A stretch of DNA of 16,668 nucleotides from positions 1 to 16,668 of the forward strand of contig CAKTLD010000029.1 in the NCBI GenBank assembly GCA_934572445.1, given 5' to 3'. Shown here piece after piece: positions 1 through 6,954 of this stretch. Origin of the DNA: an uncultured Oscillospiraceae bacterium. Lineage in GTDB: Bacteria; Bacillota; Clostridia; Oscillospirales; Oscillospiraceae. The position numbers were made by a program, and so were the translations under genes. The stretch's first letter is position 1. Every line of letters begins with the position of its first letter. Below the pieces are notes generated by a model. The model was not told the origin of the DNA. It made no database searches and saw nothing but the letters and a program-made list of their open reading frames with translations.

Positions 1-82
1 CAAGATAAAAGCTCCTTTTCTGTCGTCTGTCTGAATCGTCAAAGCGCTCAAATAAGCGCAAAAAAGCACGTCCGCCCTGCTC

Positions 83-160
83 TTAGCAGCGCAGATATGC
101 TTTTACAAACAAATGACAGATCAGGTGGCTACTGTGATAGTCACTGCCGTCGGTATCCAT
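83..160 (-). CDS. Possible 25-residue peptide, unrecognised
   Basis: This is a short open frame from an ATG at 158-160 to TAA at 83-85, encoding M-D-T-D-G-S-D-Y-H-S-S-H-L and so on. A strong Shine-Dalgarno (AAGGAGG on the minus strand, plus-strand positions 173-179) lies 12 nt upstream, which is slightly far. A small inverted repeat (44-48 with 55-59) lies downstream and could be a weak terminator. I do not recognise the peptide. An opposing 42-codon plus-strand frame at 113-241 has no clear ribosome site. Nothing else gene-like is visible in positions 1-237. It could be a leader peptide, the tail of a structured RNA, or chance. Confidence 0.2.
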   Translation of the reverse strand: MDTDGSDYHSSHLICHLFVKAYLRC

Positions 161-237
161 ATGGGCTCACGTCCTCCTTCACCTGAAATTGAGGGTATTG
201 TACCAGACACATCCGGCACCGTCAAGCTAAGAACACG

Positions 238-1581
238 TTAAGAGGTGCCGCAGCGTTTGCCGGGAGCGGAGAAGCGCTTGATGAGCGCCCACATGGTATT
301 CACCAGCAGCCAGCCGAGGCCGGTGGCCAGCGCCACGGCGGGCAGCCCCATTCTTTCCACCAGCAGCCACGAGAGCACGACGCGCAGGGCAATATGGCTC
401 GTTGCGCCGAGAAAAGGAATAGAAACGCGGCCGATGCCGTTAAAATAGCCTGCAAAGGTGTTGCCGGTGAAGCAGAGCGTGTAGAACGGCGCGACGAGCT
501 TCATGTAATCCCGCGCGTTTTCAAACGCCGCGCCGCTGTACTCGCCCAGCATGAAGCCGACGGACGCACCCGCGCTGACGTACATGAGGAAAGACATCGC
601 AAGCCCCATTGCGAGCATCAGCAGCAGACTGCTGCGGAAGGACGCGCGCACGCGCTCTTCCTTCCCCGCGCCGCGGTTCTGCGCCACGAGCACGGATGTC
701 GCGGCGCTGCCGCTGTCGCCGAACGAATTGGCAAAGCCCTCGATGCGCGTCGTTGCCGTGTAGGCGGAGATCATGTCCGTGCCGCCGGTGTTGACCGCGC
801 CCTGCACGAGCAGCTTTCCGATATACAGGCTCGACTGATGCAAGCCGGTGACGAAGCTGAAGTGCGCCGTTCTCCGCAGCAATGCGCGGTCCATTCGGCA
901 GTCCGCGCGGCGGAAGATCAGCTCCGGCGCGCTGCGCTGCAGATACAGGATGCACACCGCCGCCGAGGTCGCCTGCGATGCGGCGGTCGCCCACGCCGCA
1001 CCCGCGATGCCCCACCGAAAACGCGCGACAAAGCAGTAGTCGAGCGCGACGTTGACTGTCACCGCCGCGGCCAGCGCCATCAGCGCCGCGTTTGCCCGAC
1101 CAATGGCGCGCAGCAGCGCGCCATAGAGATTATAGAGAAACGCCGTGGGCAGGCTGACGAGAATGATTGTGAGATAAGCCGTCACAAAGCCGGCCAGCTC
1201 CTCCGGCGTCCGGATAAGCCGCAGCAGCGGCGGCAGGAGAAAAAAGCCCAAGCCGCTGCAAATAACCGTCACCAGCGCGCCGAAGGAAAGCGACAGCCAG
1301 TGCTCACGGCGGAAAGCCGTCCGGTCGCCCGCGCCGTAGAGCTGGGCAAAGATGACGGAGATGCCTGTGCATGCACCCGTGATCATAAAGAGGAAAAGGT
1401 TCATCACCGAGCCCGCGACGCCGACGGCGGCAAACTCCAGCTCTCCCGCGAAGCGGCCGAGAATGAACGCGTCCACCGTATTGTAGAGCTGCTGCAAAAT
1501 ATTTCCCATGATGAGCGGCGCGGCCAGGCGCAGCAAATGCTGCGGGATGCTGCCGCTCGCAAGGTCGTAGGAGCGTGCCAT
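238..1581 (-). CDS. MATE family multidrug/Na+ (or H+) antiporter
   Basis: A 447-residue integral membrane protein, the usual MATE length, predicted to export cationic or aromatic compounds in exchange for Na+ or H+. The sequence has two homologous halves of about six membrane segments each. The N-terminal half opens with a MATE-typical stretch (P-L-I-M-G-N-I-L-Q-Q-L-Y-N-T-V-D, about residues 22-37). The second half starts near residue 235 with a basic inter-lobe linker. The start ATG is at 1579-1581 with GGGTGA (plus 1586-1591) 4 nt upstream. The gene is divergent from a LysR regulator across 108 bp, the classic arrangement for a LysR-controlled target. No defect is seen. The substrate cannot be told from sequence. 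Confidence 0.92.
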   Translation of the reverse strand: MARSYDLASGSIPQHLLRLAAPLIMGNILQQLYNTVDAFILGRFAGELEFAAVGVAGSVMNLFLFMITGACTGISVIFAQLYGAGDRTAFRREHWLSLSFGALVTVICSGLGFFLLPPLLRLIRTPEELAGFVTAYLTIILVSLPTAFLYNLYGALLRAIGRANAALMALAAAVTVNVALDYCFVARFRWGIAGAAWATAASQATSAAVCILYLQRSAPELIFRRADCRMDRALLRRTAHFSFVTGLHQSSLYIGKLLVQGAVNTGGTDMISAYTATTRIEGFANSFGDSGSAATSVLVAQNRGAGKEERVRASFRSSLLLMLAMGLAMSFLMYVSAGASVGFMLGEYSGAAFENARDYMKLVAPFYTLCFTGNTFAGYFNGIGRVSIPFLGATSHIALRVVLSWLLVERMGLPAVALATGLGWLLVNTMWALIKRFSAPGKRCGTS

Positions 1582-1603
1582 CAGATCACCCGTTTCAGAG
1601 AAT

Positions 1604-1632
1604 TTGACAACAGTATATCACCGCGCTATACT
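1604..1632 (+). promoter_or_regulatory. Promoter of the LysR gene, overlapping the divergent MATE promoter
   Basis: TTGACA at 1604-1609 and TATACT at 1627-1632 are separated by exactly 17 bp and point toward the LysR gene. On the minus strand TATACT (plus 1612-1617) with a poor -35 (TTTACG, plus 1636-1641, 18-bp spacer) could serve the MATE gene. The two promoters would then occupy the same DNA, so a protein bound for one would affect the other. Confidence 0.6.
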
Positions 1633-1652
1633 TTGCGTAAACCGATAAAATA

Positions 1653-1667
1653 TCAAGGCATCTTTGA
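1653..1667. promoter_or_regulatory. Candidate LysR-type operator
   Basis: An interrupted dyad, TCAA-N7-TTGA, lies in the divergent intergenic region. It is downstream of the predicted LysR transcription start and upstream of the predicted MATE promoter. That position suits autorepression plus control of the MATE gene. LysR proteins bind short T-N11-A dyads; this one has 13 bases between the outer T and A, so the match is loose. Confidence 0.25.
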
Positions 1668-1689
1668 CGATTTTGCAAAGGAGGACTCC

Positions 1690-2562
1690 ATGGAGCTTGA
1701 CCGCTACCGCGCGCTTGTCTGCGCCATTGAAGCCGGCAGCCTGTCCGCTGCGGCAGAAAGACTGCAATACACTCCCTCCGGCGTGAGCCGCATGATCGCG
1801 GCGCTGGAGGAGGAACACGGGTTTCCGCTGCTTTTGCGGGATCGCAGCGGCGTGCGTCCGACCGATGCGTGTAAGGCGCTGCTGCCCTCCATCCGCGATC
1901 TGCTGCACGCGGGAGAAAGCTGCGCGCAGCTCTCCGCGCAGCTGCGCGGGCTGGATGTCGGCGCCGTCACGGTGGGCACGGCGTACAGCGCGTTCTATTC
2001 TCCGCTCGCACACATCCTATCGGACTTTCATGTACAGTACCCCGGTATTCAGGTGCAGCTCCGCAGCGGGTACAGCACGGAGCTGCTCGGGCAGCTGAAC
2101 GAACATCAGCTTGACCTCTGCATCATCAGCGAGCGTGAGGGCGCGCATAACTGGCTGCCCATTCTGCAAGACGAGATGACCGCATGGCTGCCCGCCGGTC
2201 ATCCGCTCTCCACGCTCTCCGCTCTGCCGGTCACGGCGTTCGCCGAAGAGCCATATATCGAGACCTACCCAGACAAGGACATCGACAACGCGCGTGTTTT
2301 CGCGCGCTGCGGCGTAACGCCGAACCTCAAATTCTCCACGATGGATTCCCTTGCGACCTACTCGATGATCGAGGCCGGACTGGGGCTGAGCATGAACAAT
2401 GCCATCAACGGGCGTGCGTGGTCGGGCAGTGTCCGCATCCTGCCGCTCGCCCCGCCGCAGACCGTGGAGATCGGCATTGCATCGCTGCCTGACCTTTCCC
2501 CTGCCACGCGGGCGCTTTTCGGCTTTCTCAGGCTCCGCCTCCCTGTCCCGCTTGGGGAGTAA
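1690..2562 (+). CDS. LysR family transcriptional regulator
   Basis: A 290-residue cytoplasmic DNA-binding protein of normal LysR length. The N-terminal winged HTH (residues 1-60) has the family pattern: L-D-R-Y-R-A-L-V at the start, then the A-G-S-L-S-A-A-A-E-R-L and S-G-V-S-R-M-I-A-A-L-E elements. An effector-binding periplasmic-binding-protein-like domain follows from about residue 90 (V-G-A-V-T-V-G onward). The start is the ATG at 1690, with AAAGGAGGA (1677-1685) just upstream. The open frame continues far 5', but that part is antisense to the MATE gene and is not coding. It probably controls the divergent MATE gene; the ligand is unknown. Confidence 0.92.
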   Translation: MELDRYRALVCAIEAGSLSAAAERLQYTPSGVSRMIAALEEEHGFPLLLRDRSGVRPTDACKALLPSIRDLLHAGESCAQLSAQLRGLDVGAVTVGTAYSAFYSPLAHILSDFHVQYPGIQVQLRSGYSTELLGQLNEHQLDLCIISEREGAHNWLPILQDEMTAWLPAGHPLSTLSALPVTAFAEEPYIETYPDKDIDNARVFARCGVTPNLKFSTMDSLATYSMIEAGLGLSMNNAINGRAWSGSVRILPLAPPQTVEIGIASLPDLSPATRALFGFLRLRLPVPLGE

Positions 2563-2583
2563 GCGGCAAAAAGGATCTCCCTC

Positions 2584-2612
2584 TTGACAGCGCCGGCTCC
2601 CGCGGCTATAAT
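2584..2612 (+). promoter_or_regulatory. Perfect-consensus sigma-A promoter of marR
   Basis: TTGACA at 2584-2589 and TATAAT at 2607-2612 match consensus at all 12 positions with a 17-bp spacer. The start codon of the MarR gene is 37 bp downstream. A promoter this strong normally needs a repressor, which fits an autorepressing MarR gene. Confidence 0.85.
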
Positions 2613-2625
2613 AGTCCCAAATCAG

Positions 2626-2635
2626 ACCATTTGGT
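2626..2635. promoter_or_regulatory. Candidate MarR operator
   Basis: A short dyad, ACCA-TT-TGGT, sits between about +7 and +16 of the predicted marR transcript, where bound repressor would block initiation or clearance. Its half, ATTTGGT, recurs in reverse orientation (ACCAAAT, 3144-3150) just upstream of the MATE gene that follows. This is suggestive of one regulator acting at both places, but the motif is short. Confidence 0.35.
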
Positions 2636-2649
2636 GAGGGAGATACACG

Positions 2650-3090
2650 ATGCAGTCAGAGATCAGCGAGCAGATCCGTGAATACTGTTCCTGCCTTCAG
2701 GAATGGAACGCCTCTTATGAGGAATACGCAAAATCGGTGGGGCTGTCCTTCACCAGTCTCTCTCTTCTCAGCGCCATTTACCGGACGGAGAAATGCACCC
2801 AGAAGCTGCTCTCGGAGCGCTGCTTCCTGCCCAAGCAGACCGTGAACGCAGTGATCACCTCCTTTTATAAGCGGGGCTGGGTGCGGCTCGAGGAGCTGCC
2901 CGAGGATCGGCGGAACAAGACCGTGCACCTGACCGGGACGGGTGCCGCCGAGGCCGAACACATCCTGCAAAGGGTGCGTCAAAGCGAGCAGCTGGCCATG
3001 GAGCGGCTGACTGAGCAAGAGCGGGCCGTGCTGCTCTCCGCCACAAGGCGATACGTCACCGGCTGCAAGGAGGCCATGAAGGGGCTTTAG
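2650..3090 (+). CDS. MarR family transcriptional regulator
   Basis: A 146-residue protein of normal MarR length, expected to bind DNA as a dimer and release it on binding small aromatic ligands or on oxidation. Helices of the winged HTH run about residues 35-75 (L-S-F-T-S-L-S-L-L-S-A-I, then L-P-K-Q-T-V-N-A-V-I). The wing is clear (L-P-E-D-R-R-N-K-T-V-H-L-T near residues 82-94), with the MarR D-x-R-x-K signature. Cysteines at residues 13, 15, 31 and 39 are a possible redox feature, which is inference. It is the first gene of a marR - MATE - reductase cluster on the plus strand and is preceded by a perfect-consensus promoter. Confidence 0.9.
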   Translation: MQSEISEQIREYCSCLQEWNASYEEYAKSVGLSFTSLSLLSAIYRTEKCTQKLLSERCFLPKQTVNAVITSFYKRGWVRLEELPEDRRNKTVHLTGTGAAEAEHILQRVRQSEQLAMERLTEQERAVLLSATRRYVTGCKEAMKGL

Positions 3091-3105
3091 GCCCCTTCCC
3101 TTTTT
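3079..3105 (+). terminator. Intrinsic terminator or attenuator overlapping the marR stop
   Basis: A 7-bp stem, AAGGGGC (3079-3085) with GCCCCTT (3091-3097), has a loop containing most of the TAG stop codon. CCC and five T follow (3101-3105). It lies between marR and the MATE gene, so it would lower or separate downstream transcription. No convincing second promoter is seen in the remaining 65 bp. Confidence 0.55.
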
Positions 3106-3170
3106 GCGCATTTCGTCCCAAAACATGACAATATCGCATTTTTACCAAATCGCAGAATAAAGGAGCTCCC

Positions 3171-4543
3171 ATGGAAGCAGAAATGAAACTCGAGCACGAC
3201 GTCAGCGTCCGCTGGCTGCTGCTCTTTGCCCTGCCGACGATCTTCTCGAGTATTTTTTCCAATCTCTACACCACGGTCGACGGTGTCTTCGTCGCCCGGT
3301 GGGTCGATACCAACGCGCTCTCCGCCATCAACATCACACTGCCCATGACCTATCTTGCCTCGGCACTGGGCATCATGTTCGGCACCGGCGGCAACGCGCT
3401 CGTTGCCAAAAAGCTCGGTGAAGGCAAGGGGCAGGAGGCACGGGAGGACTTTCCCTCCTGATGGCCGTCGCGTTCGTCTTCAGCATCGTACTGTCGATCC
3501 TGTGTCTCCTCTTTTTGGACCCGTTGTGCCGCTTCCTCGGCTCGGATGACGCACTGCTGCCCTATTGCCGGGAATACATGATACCGGTGCTGCTGTCCGT
3601 TCCCTTCGCCGTGTTCGGCATGGTGTTCCAGCTCAGCTTCATCACCGTGGGACGGGCGGGGCTGGGCGCGCTGCTGTCTGTCATCGGCGGCGTACTGAAC
3701 ATCGTGCTCGACTGGCTCTTTATGGGCGTGTTTCGTTGGGGACTCACCGGCGCAGCCATCGCCACAAGCATCGGCTATGCCTTTCCCTCCCTTGTCGGCA
3801 CGGTCTGGTTCTGCGTCAACCGAAGGCAGGCTCTTTACGTCGTGCGCCCGAAGTGGCGCGGCGTGACGATCGTGCAGAGCTGTGTCAACGGCTCATCCGA
3901 GATGGTCAGCGTACTGGCCTTCTCCGTCGTCACCATTCTCTTCAACCGTATCCTCATGGATCTCGGCGGAGCGGATGGCGTGGCGTCACTCACGATCATC
4001 TGGTATGCACAGGGGCTGTTCGGCGGGCTCTTCCGCGGCTATATCAACGGAATTTCCTCCGTTGTCAGCTACAACCTGGGGCGCGGGGACACAGATCGGC
4101 TCAATAAGCTCTTCCGCATCAGCGTTCGGGTGCTGGGCGTCACAGCGGCGGCCGTCACCGCCGCAAGCTATCTCTTCGGCGGCGCGGTAGTCGGCGTTTT
4201 CGCCAAGGGCAACACCCATGTGGCGTCCATCGCACTGCGCGGCTTTCATATCGCCGCCGCCAGCTTCCCCGTGCTGGCCTACAACATCTTCGCCTCCGGC
4301 TGGTTCACCGCGCTCAATGACGGCAGGACCTCCGCCATTCTCTCGTTCTGCCGCACCATCGTCTTCATGGTCGTACCCGTGCTGGTGCTGCCGCAGCTTT
4401 TGGGACTGGACGGCGTCTGGCTGTCCCTCTCCGCAGGCGAGGTGCTGAGCGTCGCCATGAGCATATACTATTTTATAAAATACCGCTCCGTATGGCAGCG
4501 GTCGATATCCTCCGTCAACCGACAGAAAGGAACGAACCCATGA
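3171..4543 (+). pseudogene. MATE family efflux transporter split by a frameshift
   Basis: The gene lies in two frames: 3171-3461 (96 residues, N-terminal MATE segment) and 3461-4543 (360 residues, the rest). Together they make about 456 residues, the normal MATE length, and the second part continues exactly where the first leaves off. Adding one base at about 3451-3455 (in TTTCCC) would restore D-F-S-L-L-M-A-V-A-F. The start ATG has AAAGGAG (3159-3165) 5 nt upstream. The first frame ends TGA at 3459-3461 and the second has an ATG at 3461-3463 (TGATG overlap), so coupled translation of two pieces is conceivable. A small hairpin (3441-3447 with 3454-3460) sits at the break. It could be a true pseudogene, a sequencing error or a split gene. 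It follows marR and overlaps the next gene by ATGA. Confidence 0.85.
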
Positions 4544-5139
4544 AAAAAGTAGTTATCTTCGGTGCCGCCGGTCACACCGGCAAATATCTCACGCGCAAGA
4601 TGCGGAGCATCAGCGATATCGAGCTCACCGTCTTCGTGCGTAATCCGCAGAAGCTTGAGGGCATGGACCTGTGTGGCGTCAACATCATCCAGGGCGATGC
4701 GCTCAAACCGGGCGACGTCAAGCGCGCGATGGATGGGCAGGACGTGCTGCTCTGCTCACTCGACGGCAACGTGCTGCCGATGGCAAAGAATATCGTCGCC
4801 GCGCTCGCTGAAACAAGCGTCAAGCGCATCATCTGGATCACCGGCATGGGCATCCACCGCGAGATCAAGGGGAGCCATGGCATCATGCTCAACCAGCTCG
4901 CCAAAAAGATGCCTGAGTATATCACGGCAGCGGACACCATCGCCGCAAGCTCCGCCGTGACGACGCTTTTGCGCTGCCCCGGCATCCGCGACGGCAGCGG
5001 AGAGACCTACCGGCTGACGAGGGAGGGCGAAAAGCCCGCCTGCTGGACCGTAGACCGCGCGGCCATTGCCCAGTGTATGGCCGACATGATCGCCGATGCG
5101 CGCTTGGGCGCGAACGAAAGCCTCGGCATTACGAATTGA
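4540..5139 (+). CDS. NAD(P)-binding oxidoreductase, atypical SDR (NmrA/BVR-B-like)
   Basis: A 199-residue single-domain Rossmann protein. The N-terminus (V-V-I-F-G-A-A-G-H-T-G-K) carries the G-x-x-G-x-x-G dinucleotide motif. V-F-V-R-N-P at about residues 33-38 is the usual second-strand end; an Arg here suggests NADPH preference (inference). W-I-T-G-M-G-I-H follows near residue 105. The classical YxxxK catalytic pair is not obvious, as in atypical SDRs. The ATG at 4540 is chosen because it gives the ATGA overlap with the MATE stop (4541-4543) and has AAAGGAA upstream; the open frame reaches back to 4492. The coupling implies co-expression with the marR-MATE module, perhaps for quinone or electrophile reduction (inference). 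Confidence 0.85.
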   Translation: MKKVVIFGAAGHTGKYLTRKMRSISDIELTVFVRNPQKLEGMDLCGVNIIQGDALKPGDVKRAMDGQDVLLCSLDGNVLPMAKNIVAALAETSVKRIIWITGMGIHREIKGSHGIMLNQLAKKMPEYITAADTIAASSAVTTLLRCPGIRDGSGETYRLTREGEKPACWTVDRAAIAQCMADMIADARLGANESLGITN

Positions 5140-5147
5140 CCGCACTA

Positions 5148-5194
5148 CAACGATAAAGCCGCGGACTGCTATGCAGCCCGCGGCTTTATCGTTG
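5148..5194. terminator. Long inverted repeat between convergent genes, probable bidirectional terminator
   Basis: Seventeen bases at 5148-5164 are perfectly complementary to 5178-5194. The loop contains a further CTGC/GCAG pairing (5166-5169 with 5173-5176), giving a stem of about 21 pairs with one mismatch. It lies between the stop of the reductase gene (5139) and the stop of the ABC gene (5224) on the other strand. Neither side has a long T tract, so it may act as a transcript-end stabiliser as much as a terminator. Confidence 0.65.
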
Positions 5195-5223
5195 CAGCTT
5201 CTATTCGCGCGATCACGCCGGAC

Positions 5224-6954
5224 TCACAGCTTCCAGCCGGCGGTCTCCTTTTTTCCGCCGACGAAGTCGGCGTAGATGCCGTCCTCCCGGATGAGCTCGT
5301 CGTGCGTGCCGCGCTGGACGATCTTTCCGCCGTCCAACACTAAAATCTGATCCGCGCCGCGCACGGTCTTCAAGCGGTGGGCGATCATCAGGATAGTCTT
5401 GTCGCGCGTCAGCGCCTCGATGGCCTTTTGCAGGCGGTTCTCATTCTCGGGGTCGACGTTTGCGGTCGCCTCGTCGAGGATGATGATGGGCGCGTCCTTG
5501 AGCATCGCGCGGGCGATAGAGATGCGCTGTTTCTCGCCGCCGGAAAGGGACGCGCCGCCCTCGCCGATGACGGTGTTATAGCCGCTGGGAAGCGCTTCGA
5601 TGAAGTCGTCGCAGCAGGCCTTCTTCGCCGCCTCGACCACCTGCTCGTGCGTCGCGTTCGGGCAGCCGAACTTGATGTTGTTCTCGATCGTGTCGGCAAA
5701 GAGGTAGACGTTCTGGAACACCATGCTGATCTGATCCATCAGCGATTCGAGCGTGTAGTCGCGCACGTCCGTCCCGCCGATGCTCACACTGCCGCGGTCC
5801 ACATCCCAGAAGCGGGCGACAAGGCTGCAGAACGTCGTCTTGCCCGAGCCCGATGGGCCGATGATGGCGGTCGTCGTCTTGTCCGGCAGCGTGACGGAGA
5901 TGTCGTGCAGGATCTGCTTTTTCTCGTAGGAGAAGTCCACATGGTCGAAGACGATGTCGTGCTTTGCGGGCGTGAAGGTTCTTCCCTTCTCGTCCATCTG
6001 CGGCATTTTCTGCGTCTCCTCGGTGCGGTCGATGGCCGCGCCCGCGAGGCGCAGCATCGAAACGCCCATACCGAAGAGCTTGACCTGACTGAACACGAGG
6101 AACGACACGATCAAAGTCATCAGCGCGTCGGGCAGCGTCATGCTGCCGCCGATACAGAAGCGGATGGCTGCGAGCATCATGCCCACGCTCGCGATCTGGA
6201 GCACGGCCTCCTGCGCGGCAGTGTAGGGCGTCATCACATGCTCAACATTCAAATTGCTCGCGCGGTTGTATTCAAGCGCGTCCTGCAATTTCTTGTCGCC
6301 CTTGCCCGTTAAGTTGAAGGACTTGACAACGCTCATGCCCTGTACGTTTTCGAGCACTGCCTCAATGAGGTCGGTCTGCGATTTCTGCGTGTCGCTTGCA
6401 ATGGCGGCAGACTTCTTCTCCATCGCGGACACGATGAGAAGATACGCCGCGATGCCCGCAAGGGCGATGAGGCCGATACGCCAGTCAAACACCAAGATCA
6501 GCACCGTGAACACGAGCGTTGTGATAAGGCCGCTCAGAATGTTCACCAGCACCATCGGCACCATGCTCTCGATCGTGCTGACGACCGTGGTGCAGACACC
6601 GGAGAGCTGACCCAGGCTGTTGTCGTTGAAAAAGCCCATCGGCACGCTCTTCATGCGGTCCGCGATGGCAATGCGGCGGTCCGCCGCCATGAAGTAGCCC
6701 GCGTGCGTCTGGTACATCTTGGAATAGCTGGACATGACCGCCTCGCCAAAAATGCTGATGAGCTCAAAAATGAGCGCCAGCCACGCCGTTTTTCCGCCCT
6801 GCGCGCCGAGCGTCAGCGCCCGCACAACAAGGTAGATCGCGCCGACCTGGAACATCTGCAAAATGGCGCTCACTAAGCTGACCCAGACCGACTTGTTGAT
6901 ATTCTTTCTCTCTTCTCCGGCAAACTGCCAGATTTTTTTGAACGTTTCGATCAT
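5224..6954 (-). CDS. ABC exporter, fused permease-ATPase, second subunit
   Basis: A 576-residue half-transporter: a six-helix exporter domain (about residues 20-310) followed by an ATPase domain. Visible motifs are Walker A G-P-S-G-S-G-K-T-T (366-374), Q-loop glutamine at 414, signature L-S-G-G-E (470-474), Walker B I-I-I-L-D-E-A (490-496) and the H-loop histidine at 526. All are canonical, so both ATP sites of the heterodimer should be catalytic. Its start ATG (6952-6954) overlaps the stop of the upstream ABC gene as ATGA, indicating a translationally coupled pair. The likely function is export of a drug, lipid or peptide across the cytoplasmic membrane. Siderophore-type pairs such as YbtPQ/IrtAB have the same architecture; the direction and substrate are not determinable here. 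Confidence 0.93.
   Translation of the reverse strand: MIETFKKIWQFAGEERKNINKSVWVSLVSAILQMFQVGAIYLVVRALTLGAQGGKTAWLALIFELISIFGEAVMSSYSKMYQTHAGYFMAADRRIAIADRMKSVPMGFFNDNSLGQLSGVCTTVVSTIESMVPMVLVNILSGLITTLVFTVLILVFDWRIGLIALAGIAAYLLIVSAMEKKSAAIASDTQKSQTDLIEAVLENVQGMSVVKSFNLTGKGDKKLQDALEYNRASNLNVEHVMTPYTAAQEAVLQIASVGMMLAAIRFCIGGSMTLPDALMTLIVSFLVFSQVKLFGMGVSMLRLAGAAIDRTEETQKMPQMDEKGRTFTPAKHDIVFDHVDFSYEKKQILHDISVTLPDKTTTAIIGPSGSGKTTFCSLVARFWDVDRGSVSIGGTDVRDYTLESLMDQISMVFQNVYLFADTIENNIKFGCPNATHEQVVEAAKKACCDDFIEALPSGYNTVIGEGGASLSGGEKQRISIARAMLKDAPIIILDEATANVDPENENRLQKAIEALTRDKTILMIAHRLKTVRGADQILVLDGGKIVQRGTHDELIREDGIYADFVGGKKETAGWKL

Noticed and set aside
394..1689. Plus-strand open frame running into the LysR gene, making a 722-residue protein
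   Set aside because: It is antisense to the MATE gene, has Arg/Ala/Gln-rich shadow composition, and the LysR family starts at the ATG at 1690 with its own ribosome site and promoter.
3448..3460. Programmed -1 frameshift in the MATE gene
   Set aside because: The bases C-TTT-CCC do not form a canonical X-XXY-YYZ slippery heptamer, and MATE genes are not known to use recoding; a one-base loss is simpler.
5377..6312. 311-residue plus-strand open frame (and a similar one at 6981-7745)
   Set aside because: Both are antisense to ABC ATPase domains with all motifs present; the Val/Asp/Arg/His-rich composition is an artefact of codon complement.
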